A DNA stretch of 64,000 nucleotides, taken from positions 1 to 64,000 of the forward strand of contig NZ_ATXU01000006.1 of the NCBI RefSeq assembly GCF_000421845.1. The letters are read 5' to 3'. Positions 49,301 through 56,213 of the stretch are shown here, piece after piece; the first letter of the stretch is position 1; every line of letters begins with the position of its first letter. The DNA comes from Leucobacter chironomi DSM 19883. Lineage in GTDB: Bacteria; Actinomycetota; Actinomycetes; Actinomycetales; Microbacteriaceae. The notes under the pieces are model-generated. The model did not search any database, was not told the origin of the DNA, and worked only from the letters and a program-made list of their open reading frames with translations. Made by a program: the position numbers and the translations under genes.

Positions 49301-50168
49301 CCTCACCTACGAGTTCGTGCCCGGCGGCCAGGGGTTGCCCGACCAGCAGACGGGCGCGGTCGAGAGCACCGACGCCGAGGTCGACCGCGTGGTGCAGCTC
49401 GTGCTCGAGCACGCGAGCGACCGCCCTCGCGAATCGCTCATGGTGATCACCGCGAGCGAGCGGCACGCCGTGCGCGTCTGCCAGGCGGTGCTGCAGGCGT
49501 TCTCGAAGTTCCCGCAGTATCGGGAGTTCCTGCTGGGGGAGCGGGCAGAGCCCTTCGCTGTGCTCACCCTCGAGCAGGCGACCGCGCAGAGCCGTGACCG
49601 CGTGATCTTCTCGATCGGCTACGGCCGCACTCCGCACGGACGCGTGCTGTCGAACTTCGGCGGCCTCGGCCGTCCCGGGGGCGAGCGGCTGCTCGCCGTC
49701 GCAATGACCCGCGCCCGCCGTGCGATGACGATCGTGAGCTGCTTCAAGCCCGAGCACCTCGACACCAATCGCATCAAGCACGGCGTCGTCGAACTCGCCG
49801 AGCTGCTCGCCTTCGAGCATCCCGAGCCCGAGGCGCCGGCCCTGCCGGCCGAGCGCGACCCGATGATGGGCGAGCTGGCCGACAGGCTCGAAGCGATGGG
49901 CTTCTCGGTGGCGATCGACTACCGCGGCGTGATCCCGCTGGCCGCCTCCTTCGGCGACCGCGCGATCGCGATCGACCTCGACCTGGGCGGTGTCGACGGC
50001 GGCGACAGCCTGCGCGACACGCTGCGCCTGCGCCCGGCCGTGCTGCGCCGCCTCGGCTGGCACTACCACCGCGTGCACAGCTTCGACCTGTTCGCCGACC
50101 CCGACGAGGTGGCGCTGCGCATCGCGCGCATCGTCGGCTACGACGAGGGCGAGGCCGAGCCGGCGTGA
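46368..50168 (+). CDS. Giant superfamily 1 helicase-like protein with C-terminal nuclease-like domain
   Basis: The 1266-aa protein follows the plan of the large actinobacterial helicases that carry a Vsr-like nuclease end (MTES_1575 type). It has an N-terminal domain (60-300), two RecA-like lobes, a long helical insertion (about 380-830), the motif AVAMTRARRAMTIVSC (about 1110-1125) and the C-terminal REase-like part (about 1165-1266). Key ATPase residues are lost: the Walker A position reads LPGTGGTQT (340-348), with no Lys-Ser/Thr pair, and Walker B reads LLVDAGATT (about 864-872) without DE. It may bind DNA without ATP use. GTG start, leaderless behind TAGGGT. Confidence 0.88.
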   Translation: MWSVDRRRQNGANGRGKGAPDEAAAEVALPQNEGSLAKAHDPAHDSAPPAADLAAQLTGPVSLVDAYADEHAEWRDALARIGGRNPLLHFDDRPANRIELSTTHPGGLPQFITGNKILLSALIRDDLALRHARAAAARVTDKAIEMRTVRGLETVNLGVGIAKWSFEGEEFCAPILLRPLAIRRYGRDFELKLKQFPVVNSELIRALREQFGIVVDARALIELSQSEGVFKPQPVIDRLRQMAAGVPGFVVQPRLVVSSFHNVSQRMVADAKDLDSPILAAICGSEPAARRLAEAYRPVSPTPPDERAPDTDRNLYDADVEQEDVLAQIDAGHSLVVHTLPGTGGTQTVVNAIGNLVRAGKRVLVVSPRRAALDGITHRLTRAGLAGLAVTPRRLRRNLVEAISRNENARGEQLRDVDEALTRLRGVLLDYQRALSTTDQRYGVSPLDALRRLTVLALDERPPSTTVRLDDQALGQLTLDRSSVAEALTEVARLGQFQYGPEDSPWYGVSFTTTEEARTAYGLAVDLAESQLPRLISMANEVIGQTSMRPYDTVAELGVYLRLLMGIRDTLDRFTPQVYDRSLTEVIAAHAPRGGDEMSSANKRRLRKLAREYVRPGVHITDMYSRLVQIQQQRVLWQRYTTVVGARPEVPLGIADVVVAFQSAYQDLDELDRVLGTTGDADRLKNLTLGRLAHRISDLARESEVLQNIQERTTIVERMRAAHLEPLLDDLSARHVPAEDVASELELAWWQSVLERMLQTNQALLSANTSVIERLEADFRLVDDAHAGANGSLLAGSLADAWRVAVLDHKQEALALREALRSGYVSPAALAQRSPNLLSVLAPVWVMSPYEVAQLPDTMRFDTALLVDAGATTLVENLGAIRRADQVVAFGDTMTQTPSAFEIPVGGVPGDGEDAVTDVDALHRSSAFAQLGEVLPTLTLTRSYRAGGEDLTNLVNSRFYDGAIQTLPWAGSFLGHSSLTYEFVPGGQGLPDQQTGAVESTDAEVDRVVQLVLEHASDRPRESLMVITASERHAVRVCQAVLQAFSKFPQYREFLLGERAEPFAVLTLEQATAQSRDRVIFSIGYGRTPHGRVLSNFGGLGRPGGERLLAVAMTRARRAMTIVSCFKPEHLDTNRIKHGVVELAELLAFEHPEPEAPALPAERDPMMGELADRLEAMGFSVAIDYRGVIPLAASFGDRAIAIDLDLGGVDGGDSLRDTLRLRPAVLRRLGWHYHRVHSFDLFADPDEVALRIARIVGYDEGEAEPA

Positions 50169-50410
50169 TCGGCGAACCGGGATCCCGCGACGCCGCGCCC
50201 GGTGGGCCGGACGAGGGCGCCGAGCGTGCGTCGAGCGCGTCTGACGAGCCAGGTGCGCCTGCCGACGCGGCGGTGAAGCGCCGACGGCGGGCAAGCCGCC
50301 CCGCACCGGAGGGCAGCGACCCCGAACCCTACGACCCGCCGACCGAACAACGCTCGGAGCGCGAGAACGACGCCAGACTGCTCGGCGACCGCCCGCCCCA
50401 CTGGGGGTAA
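50165..50410 (+). CDS. Hypothetical protein, 81 aa
   Basis: The GTG at 50165 overlaps the helicase-like stop (GTGA). The product is disordered, rich in Ala, Glu, Pro and Arg, and ends ENDARLLGDRPPHWG, a short C-terminal motif seen in small actinobacterial proteins. Coupling suggests that it works with the large protein. Function unknown. Confidence 0.75.
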   Translation: MIGEPGSRDAAPGGPDEGAERASSASDEPGAPADAAVKRRRRASRPAPEGSDPEPYDPPTEQRSERENDARLLGDRPPHWG

Positions 50411-50427
50411 GGCCTTCGCCGCCCCGG

Positions 50428-50691
50428 TCAGGAGCCGGACGAGGACTTCGAGGGCGTCGACGACGAGCTGGATGAGGACGCGGAGCCCGATCCGCCAGCC
50501 GACCCCGATCCGCCCGAGCGGGAGTCGGTGCGGTAGAAGCCCGAACCGTTGAAGGTCACGCCCAGCGAGCCGAACACCTTGCGCAGCTTGCCGCCGCACT
50601 CCGGGCACTCGGTCAGCGCGGAGTCGGAGAAGGACTGGTAGATGTCGAAGGCGTGCTCGCAGTCGGCGCAGCGGTAGGCATAGGTAGGCAC
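50428..50691 (-). CDS. FmdB-family zinc ribbon protein
   Basis: The 87-aa product begins MPTYAYRCADCEHAFDIYQSFSDSALTECPECGGKLRKVF, the FmdB ribbon with CxxC at 8-11 and 29-32, followed by a strongly Ser/Gly-rich tail (60-87). It probably regulates or binds RNA or protein, and is common in actinobacteria. GTG at 50691 has TAGAAT 8 nt upstream. Confidence 0.88.
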   Translation of the reverse strand: MPTYAYRCADCEHAFDIYQSFSDSALTECPECGGKLRKVFGSLGVTFNGSGFYRTDSRSGGSGSAGGSGSASSSSSSSTPSKSSSGS

Positions 50692-50762
50692 GAGAGATGA
50701 TTCTACCGTCCGCGGCTGAGGGGCCGGGACGGCTGGCGCCGCGATGCCCTCTGCAGGGATAG

Positions 50763-50811
50763 GGGTCACTTCTGGCCGTGTCGTGCGGCGACACGCGGCC
50801 AAAAGTGACCC
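50763..50811 (-). terminator. Long palindrome after the cyclo-ligase gene
   Basis: GGGTCACTT (50763-50771) pairs with AAGTGACCC (50803-50811), and TGGCCG...TGTCG continues against CGACA...CGGCCA inside with a bulge. It lies 53 nt after the stop of the minus-strand gene at 50864. Confidence 0.55.
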
Positions 50812-50863
50812 GGATTTCGTGAGAGCTGCCGCGTGGGCGTGAAGCGGATCAGCGGCGGACGCG

Positions 50864-51460
50864 TCAGCGGGGGAAGAGGCGGATCGCCTCCGGGGTGACG
50901 ACGCCGTCGACAGGGATGTCGTGGAGTTCGCCCGGCAGCGCCGGCAGCACCTCGGCCTCGTGCACGACGGCGAAGAGCGGCGGTCGGCGATCCAGTTCGG
51001 ACAGGCAGCGGTCGAAGTAGCCGAGGCCCCAGCCGAGACGGGTGCCCCGCAGATCGACCGCGCAGGCCGGGAGCAGCATGAGATCGAGCCCGGCGGCGGC
51101 CGACGCGGGCAGCTGCTCGCCGCTCGGCTCGAGGATGCCGTGCCGTCCGGGGACGAGGGGCGAGCCGTCGGAGCGAGTCCAGGCGAGGCGGCTCCCGGGC
51201 AGCGAGACCGGCAGCAGCACCTCCACACCGGCATCGTGCGCCCAGTCCAGGAAACCAGAGGTGTCGGGCTCGCCGGGCAGCGGCACGTAGCAGGAGACCG
51301 TCGAGGCGCCGCGATCCCGAACCAGCGACACGAGGTGATCGGTGAGCGCATCCTTCGCTCGCAGCCGCTCCTCCGCCTCCATGCCGACGCGGCGACGGCG
51401 CACCTCCTCGCGCACATGCCACTTCTGCTGCGCGATCGCCTCGGCGGCTCCGAACCCCAT
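50864..51460 (-). CDS. 5-formyltetrahydrofolate cyclo-ligase
   Basis: This enzyme turns 5-formyl-THF to 5,10-methenyl-THF with ATP. The 198-aa product shows the family's EEVRRRRVGMEAEERLRAKDALTDHL at the start, ETVSCYVPLPGEPDTSGFL-like strand (TVSCYVPLPGEPDTSGFLDWA, 53-73), and the nucleotide loop RGTRLGWGLGYFDRCL (about 137-152). The length is normal. It is divergent to galU, with about 100 nt between. Confidence 0.92.
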   Translation of the reverse strand: MGFGAAEAIAQQKWHVREEVRRRRVGMEAEERLRAKDALTDHLVSLVRDRGASTVSCYVPLPGEPDTSGFLDWAHDAGVEVLLPVSLPGSRLAWTRSDGSPLVPGRHGILEPSGEQLPASAAAGLDLMLLPACAVDLRGTRLGWGLGYFDRCLSELDRRPPLFAVVHEAEVLPALPGELHDIPVDGVVTPEAIRLFPR

Positions 51461-51562
51461 GCGAGCCAGCTTAGAGGCCCGCGGGGAGACGCGTCGCAGC
51501 TCTCAGGAAGACCCCGGACTGGCGACTTTGCCGCGGTTGCGCCTGGGGCTAGGCTGGCCGTC

Positions 51563-52489
51563 ATGACTGATACTCAGCCCGCCCGTAGCTCAGTGACCAA
51601 GGCGGTCATTCCCGCCGCCGGCCTCGGAACGCGGTTCCTGCCCGCCACCAAGGCGACGCCCAAGGAGATGCTGCCGATCGTCGACAAGCCGGCGATCCAG
51701 TACGTGGTCGAAGAGGCCGTCGCCGCCGGGCTGGACGACGTGCTGGTGATCACCGGACGCAACAAGGGCAACCTCTCGAACCACTTCGACAGCGTCCCCG
51801 AGCTCGAGCGCACGCTCGAACAGAAGGGCGACCAGAACAAGCTGCGCAAGGTGCACGAGTCGAGCGAACTCGCCGAGATCCACTTCCTGCGCCAGGGCCA
51901 GCCCCTCGGCCTCGGGCACGCCGTCGCCTGCGCCCGCCGCCACGTCGGCGAAGAATCGTTCGCGGTGCTGCTCGGCGACGACCTCATCGACGCCCGCGAT
52001 CCGCTGCTCGACCGCATGATCGAAGAGCACGACAAGCGCAATGCCACCGTGATCGCGCTCATGGAGGTGCCGCAGGAGTCGATCCACCTCTACGGCTGCG
52101 CCGCCGTCGAAGCGACCGACGACCCCGACGTGGTGCGCATCACCCGCCTCGTCGAGAAGCCGTCGGCAGAGGAAGCGCCCTCCAACCTCGCCATCATCGG
52201 CCGCTACGTGCTGCGCCCCGAGATATTCGACGTGCTCGACGGCCTCGAGCCCGGCCGAGGCGGCGAGATCCAGCTCACCGACGCGCTCAACCACCTCGCC
52301 GAGGGCAAAGGCGACGGCCCCGTCTACGGCGTCGTGTTCCGCGGCCGCCGCTACGACACCGGAGACCGCGCCGACTGGATCAAGGCGAACGTGCTGCTCG
52401 GCGTCGATCACGAAGAGCTCGGCGAAGAGATCTCCAGCTGGATCATCGACTTCGCCGACCGCCTCCGCGCTCGCAACTCCAACGGCTGA
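51563..52489 (+). CDS. galU: UTP-glucose-1-phosphate uridylyltransferase
   Basis: GalU makes UDP-glucose. The 308-aa protein has the nucleotidyltransferase motif AVIPAAGLGTRFLPATKATPKEMLPIVDKPAIQYVVEEAV (14-53), LGDDLIDA (about 137-144) with the metal-binding Asp, and VEKPSAEEAPSNLAIIGRYVL (about 198-218). The ATG at 51563 stands 7 nt after TAGGCT, a leaderless start. The GNAT gene follows 3 nt after its stop. Confidence 0.95.
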   Translation: MTDTQPARSSVTKAVIPAAGLGTRFLPATKATPKEMLPIVDKPAIQYVVEEAVAAGLDDVLVITGRNKGNLSNHFDSVPELERTLEQKGDQNKLRKVHESSELAEIHFLRQGQPLGLGHAVACARRHVGEESFAVLLGDDLIDARDPLLDRMIEEHDKRNATVIALMEVPQESIHLYGCAAVEATDDPDVVRITRLVEKPSAEEAPSNLAIIGRYVLRPEIFDVLDGLEPGRGGEIQLTDALNHLAEGKGDGPVYGVVFRGRRYDTGDRADWIKANVLLGVDHEELGEEISSWIIDFADRLRARNSNG

Positions 52490-52492
52490 GAC

Positions 52493-53095
52493 ATGCCGCT
52501 CGGTCGCCCGATCGAGGAGCCGCCGCCGCTGCGCGCCGGCCGCGTCGAGCTGAGGGTGATCCGCAGCCGCGACGCGGAGCCGCTGCGCGCGCTGCTCGCC
52601 GAGAACCGCGGCTGGCTGCAGCGGTGGGAGGCGACCCACCCCGCGGGAAGGGGGGTCACCCCGGGCACCGTATCGATGCGACCGACGGTGCGTCTGCTGC
52701 GCCGGCAGTTGCGCGCCGGCAGCGGCCTGCCGTTCGTAGTGCTGCTCGACGGAAAAGTCGTGGGGCAGCTGAGCGTGTCCGAGATCAGCGGCGGCGCACT
52801 GCAGTCGGCCCAGATCGGCTATTGGGTCTCGCAGCATGTCGCGGGGCAGGGGGCGGCGCCGGCCGCCGTCGCGATGACCGTCGAGTACCTCTTCTCCGAA
52901 CTGGGGCTGCACCGGGTCGAGATCTGCATCCGTCCCGAGAACTCCGCCTCCCTGCGCGTGGTCGAGAAGCTCGGGCTGCGATACGAGGGCCGGCGCGCCT
53001 CGTACATCCACATCGACGGTGCCTGGCGCGATCACGAATGCTACGCCGTCACCCGCGAGGAAGCCCCCGACGGGCTGCTCCACCGCCTGCGCTAG
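52493..53095 (+). CDS. GNAT acetyltransferase, RimJ/RimL type
   Basis: The 200-aa protein resembles RimJ/RimL-type enzymes that acetylate protein N-termini: VELRVIRSRDAEPLRALLAENRGWLQRWEATHP (18-50), GYWVSQHVAGQGAAPAAVAMTVEYLFSELGLHRVEICIRPENSASLRVVEKLGLRYEG (about 108-164). The acetyl-CoA loop QGAAPA replaces the usual R/Q-x-x-G-x-G/A. It is cotranscribed with galU, as in many actinobacteria. Confidence 0.92.
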   Translation: MPLGRPIEEPPPLRAGRVELRVIRSRDAEPLRALLAENRGWLQRWEATHPAGRGVTPGTVSMRPTVRLLRRQLRAGSGLPFVVLLDGKVVGQLSVSEISGGALQSAQIGYWVSQHVAGQGAAPAAVAMTVEYLFSELGLHRVEICIRPENSASLRVVEKLGLRYEGRRASYIHIDGAWRDHECYAVTREEAPDGLLHRLR

Positions 53096-53158
53096 GCGAT
53101 TGCGGGATCACGGCGCGCCGGGTGCCGTGCGCTCCGCGAACGCCGTACAGTGAGGCCC

Positions 53159-54286
53159 ATGACTGGCGGGGTACTGGGTGGCGGCGTGATCTTCGTGGTG
53201 GCCGCACTGCTCTGGGCCGCCGTGCTGGTCCCCGCCTGGATCCGGCGCCGCGAGTTCCGCAGCGCGGAGCGCAACGCCGTGCGCCTGCAGCGCACCCTCC
53301 GCGTCCTGGCCGAAACCTCGGAGGTGCCGCAGGAGCTGCACCTGGAGGCCACCGCCCGTGAGGCTCTCGCCCACGAGAAACTGCTGCGCACCGCCCAGAA
53401 ACGGCAGGAAGCCGAACGCGAGGCGAAGCTCGCCGAAGCCCGCGCCGAACAGGTGCGCGCCGAGATCCGCGCCCAGCAGATGCAGCGCAAGCAGGCCGCC
53501 GCGCAGCGGGCCGCCAAACTGCGCAAGCCCCTGGTGCGCCGCGTGCGCGCCCTCTCCGCGCTCGGAGCCCTCATCGGACTGCTCGGCGCCCTCGTCGGAG
53601 CGGGGCTCGCGACCGCCGGCAGCGGCGTCGCGATCCTGATCTGGAGCGGCCTCGTCTTCGCCGCCTCGCTGGGCGCGCTCGTGCTGCTCGCCCCCGGCCG
53701 GGCTCGCGTGCGCTCGATCGAGGCCGAACGGGTCGCAGTGCAGACCGCACCCGAGCCCGCATCGACCATCGCCGAGGCACCCGCCGCGACCGGCGAGACC
53801 GAGCGCTCGGCAGCGGCCCACGCCGCCGCGCAGCGCGCCGCAGCCGAGCGCATCGACCGGGCTCGCGCACTGGCCCGCGCCCGCGCCGAGCGTCCCGCAA
53901 CCCGCGAGAACCAGACCGACTCGATCCTGCTGCGCGAGGCGCGCGCGCAGGTGAGCGCGGCGCGGGGTGCGGGCCAGACCGGGGCGGGCGCTGCGGATGG
54001 TGCTGGCGCTGCTGGTGCCGCTGGCGCCTCGGGTACTGCTGGAGCCTCGGGCGCGGGTGCCGAGGCGGCCGCGAGCAGCGCCATCCCCGCAAGGCCCTCC
54101 GCGCCGCTCACCGCGCGGGAGGCCGGCGAAGCCCGCCGGGCCGCACGCCGCACGCCCGGTGCCTCGAAGAGCGCCCAGGAGCAGGCCGCCCGAGAGCGAC
54201 TGCAGCAGATGGGCGTGATCGGGGACACCAGCCAGGGCATGCCCGACCTCGACGCCGCACTGCGCCGTCGCCGCAACGCGAGCTAG
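53159..54286 (+). CDS. Membrane protein with coiled coil, 375 aa
   Basis: The product has an N-terminal membrane helix (about 7-26), a long charged coiled coil (about 60-125, EREAKLAEARAEQVRAEIRAQQ), two membrane helices (133-155, 160-180) and a disordered Ala/Arg/Gly-rich tail with (GA)-type repeats around residues 272-300. It looks like the large, poorly known membrane proteins next to galU in Microbacteriaceae. The ATG is 7 nt after TACAGT. Function unknown. Confidence 0.8.
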   Translation: MTGGVLGGGVIFVVAALLWAAVLVPAWIRRREFRSAERNAVRLQRTLRVLAETSEVPQELHLEATAREALAHEKLLRTAQKRQEAEREAKLAEARAEQVRAEIRAQQMQRKQAAAQRAAKLRKPLVRRVRALSALGALIGLLGALVGAGLATAGSGVAILIWSGLVFAASLGALVLLAPGRARVRSIEAERVAVQTAPEPASTIAEAPAATGETERSAAAHAAAQRAAAERIDRARALARARAERPATRENQTDSILLREARAQVSAARGAGQTGAGAADGAGAAGAAGASGTAGASGAGAEAAASSAIPARPSAPLTAREAGEARRAARRTPGASKSAQEQAARERLQQMGVIGDTSQGMPDLDAALRRRRNAS

Positions 54287-54610
54287 GTTTTTCGCGGGGG
54301 CGGCTGCTTCGTCGCGCGACCGCGAGCTGCTCTGTCCCCGACCGCGAGCTGCCCGCCCCTGGCGCCTCGTGCCCTGCTGCCTTGCTGCCCTGCCCCTGTG
54401 GCGCCCATCGAAAGGCGGATTTCGCATGGCGCGCGCCGCCATCGCATGCCATATCCGCCTTTCGACCCCCTCGCAAAGAGCTCCAGCTCTGCTCGGGCGC
54501 TTCACGAGTGCTTCCCCGCCTCTCGCGCGTGCTCGTGGGGATCCCTCGTGGGGAGCAGGGGTGTCGATTTCACTTCCCAGCCCAGCGGCTGCTACAGTTG
54601 ATCGCTGTCA
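54287..54610. other. Gap before the tRNA gene, with a palindrome
   Basis: These 324 bases hold no gene with convincing coding character; several short open frames overlap. A palindrome lies at 54408-54465. The promoter of the tRNA is expected at the right end; TACAGT (54591-54596) is a fair -10 candidate. Confidence 0.6.
54408..54465. terminator. Long palindrome between membrane protein gene and tRNA
   Basis: The arms TCGAAAGGCGGAT (54408-54420) and ATCCGCCTTTCGA (54453-54465) are perfect complements. Part of it (54414-54426, GGCGGATTTCGCA) is also found in the palindrome at 61286-61347. Confidence 0.6.
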
Positions 54611-54686
54611 GGGTCTGTGGCGCAGTTGGTAGCGCGTCTCGTTCGCAATGAGAAGGTCAGGGGTTCGATTCCCCTCAGATCCACCA
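54611..54686 (+). tRNA. tRNA-Ala (anticodon CGC)
   Basis: A full cloverleaf is seen in 76 nt with encoded CCA. The acceptor pairs GGGTCTG with CAGATCC and contains the G3-U70 pair that marks tRNA-Ala. The D stem is GCGC/GCGC, the anticodon loop TTCGCAA has CGC, reading GCG codons, and the T arm AGGGG-TTCGATT-CCCCT is normal. A strong terminator follows 8 nt later. Confidence 0.95.
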
Positions 54687-54690
54687 CGAC

Positions 54691-54737
54691 AAAGGCGGGG
54701 CCGATCGGTGAGAAATCAGCGATCGGCCCCGCCTTTT
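54691..54737 (+). terminator. Intrinsic terminator of the tRNA gene
   Basis: GGCGGGGCCGATCG (54694-54707) and its exact complement (54720-54733) form a 14-bp stem, extended by AAA/TTT, with TTTT after it. The T tract is also good on the other strand, so it may end the minus-strand protease transcript too. Confidence 0.88.
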
Positions 54738-54831
54738 ACGTTTCCGGGGTGGGCGCGTTCGGCCGACCTGACTTCGCTGATGAGAGGGTCACCTGGGGCA
54801 GAGGTGGGGCAGACGTGGGGCAGACACACCC

Positions 54832-56022
54832 CTACCCCACGCACTGCCCCGACGACACCGCAGCGGGATCGGCGGAGGCGTCGAGCGTCGCGAGCACGGG
54901 CAGCAGTTCGGCGAGGGTCATCGCGTAGCCGATACCGGGGCGCACTGCGTCGCGGGCGAACACGACTCCGGCGACGGCCCCGGCCTCGGTGAGCAGCGGC
55001 CCGCCGGAGTTGCCCGGTTGCACGTCGGCGGAGAGGGTGTGCACCTGGCGGGGGGCGCCTCCGGCGCCGGAGATGTCGGGAACCGTCGTCGAGCCGGTCG
55101 CGAGCAGGCCGGCCGCCACGGTGCGGAACGGGCCGCCGCGCGGGTAACCCTGCACCGCCCCGACGTCGCCGGGCGCGAGCGAGTCGTCGAGCGGCAGCGG
55201 CGCGGCGTCGACGTCGGCTGCGACGACGGCGAGATCGGCGACCGGGTCGAAGTAGACGATGCGGCCGTCGCGGGCGGGCTCGCCGGGCAGCTCGATGAGG
55301 GGCGTGCCGATGCCGGCGACGACGTGCGCGTTGGTGACGATGCGATCCTCCGCCACCACGAATCCGCTGCCCGTGGGCATCGTGCCGCAGCCATAGGCGA
55401 CGCCCGAGACGCGGGCGACGGAGGCCGCCGCGGCGGCGAGCGCGGGATCGTCGGTGTCGATACGGGAGGGGTCGGGGGCGGCGAGCACGAGTGACTCGTC
55501 GATGAGCCCGTCGATCGTGGGCAGCACCGTGTCTCCCAGCACTGCGGCGTGCAGGCGCGACATGGCGGTGACGAGCGGATCGGGGGTGACGCGCTCGATG
55601 AAGGACAGCATCGACGACGACGCGACAGTGGAGGACACCCCGGGCATCCCGGAGGCCGCGACCGCGGAGCCGATCAGCGCGACCGAGGTGACGGCGGCGA
55701 GCAGGCCGACGGCTCCTCCGAGCAGACGGTCGAGGGGGCGCAGGCGGCTCCGGTCGGCTCCTCGCTTGACGAGCGATCCGATGCTCGCCCCGATGCCGCC
55801 TCCGACGGCGAGCAGCAGCCCGGCCGATACGATCACCGCCGTGCTGCGCCAGCCGGTCTCGGGGAGTTCGCGCGCGATCATCGGCAGCACCCACGGCGAC
55901 GCCGCAGCCCCGGCGATCAGCCCGAGCGTCATGCCGAGCGAGGAGAACAGCCCGGCGCGGAACCCGGCCGTGAGCCCGATGATCAGCAGCAGCACGATGA
56001 TGATGTCTGCGACTCCGGGCAT
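54832..56022 (-). CDS. MarP-like membrane serine protease
   Basis: MarP helps actinobacteria survive acid and stress. The 396-aa protein has four membrane helices in a CvpA-like domain (about 5-125) and then a periplasmic trypsin-like domain with the triad His233 (TNAHVVAG), Asp263 (DLAVV) and Ser339 (GNSGGPL). Two Cys (212 and near the end) may form the redox-controlled disulfide. I start at the ATG at 56022, with GGGAGG upstream; a GTG 6 nt earlier is in frame. Confidence 0.92.
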   Translation of the reverse strand: MPGVADIIIVLLLIIGLTAGFRAGLFSSLGMTLGLIAGAAASPWVLPMIARELPETGWRSTAVIVSAGLLLAVGGGIGASIGSLVKRGADRSRLRPLDRLLGGAVGLLAAVTSVALIGSAVAASGMPGVSSTVASSSMLSFIERVTPDPLVTAMSRLHAAVLGDTVLPTIDGLIDESLVLAAPDPSRIDTDDPALAAAAASVARVSGVAYGCGTMPTGSGFVVAEDRIVTNAHVVAGIGTPLIELPGEPARDGRIVYFDPVADLAVVAADVDAAPLPLDDSLAPGDVGAVQGYPRGGPFRTVAAGLLATGSTTVPDISGAGGAPRQVHTLSADVQPGNSGGPLLTEAGAVAGVVFARDAVRPGIGYAMTLAELLPVLATLDASADPAAVSSGQCVG

Positions 56023-56093
56023 CGCCACCTCCCAGAAGCCCCGACGGTTCGGGGGTGGATTGTGGGCCGAGCCTATCCCATCCGCATGAGTGA

Positions 56094-56180
56094 ATGACCC
56101 GTGTCGCGCTCGCCGCTGTGCTGCTCGCGATCGGCGCCGCTATGCTGCTCCTGAACCGGGCGCGCCGACGCTCGGCGTAG
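56094..56180 (+). CDS. Possible small membrane peptide, 28 aa
   Basis: The ATG at 56094 overlaps the stop of a three-codon frame (ATG AGT GAA TGA from 56086) that lies 6 nt after TATCCC. The product is one membrane helix and a basic end (MTRVALAAVLLAIGAAMLLL, then NRARRRSA). It lies between the divergent protease and the SulP gene, to which it may be the first gene of a transcript. It is only a candidate. Confidence 0.42.
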   Translation: MTRVALAAVLLAIGAAMLLLNRARRRSA

Positions 56181-56213
56181 CCCGGGCGTGAGCCCCGAAG
56201 GAACCGAACCGCA

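Noticed and set aside
47811-50306. 831-codon frame opposite the helicase-like gene
   Set aside because: It has the His/Arg/Gly-rich composition of antisense GC-rich DNA and lacks any domain.
54611-54686. tRNA-Ala as the phage attachment site
   Set aside because: It lies 19 kb from the integrase, is intact, and no duplicated 3' end was found near the prophage ends.
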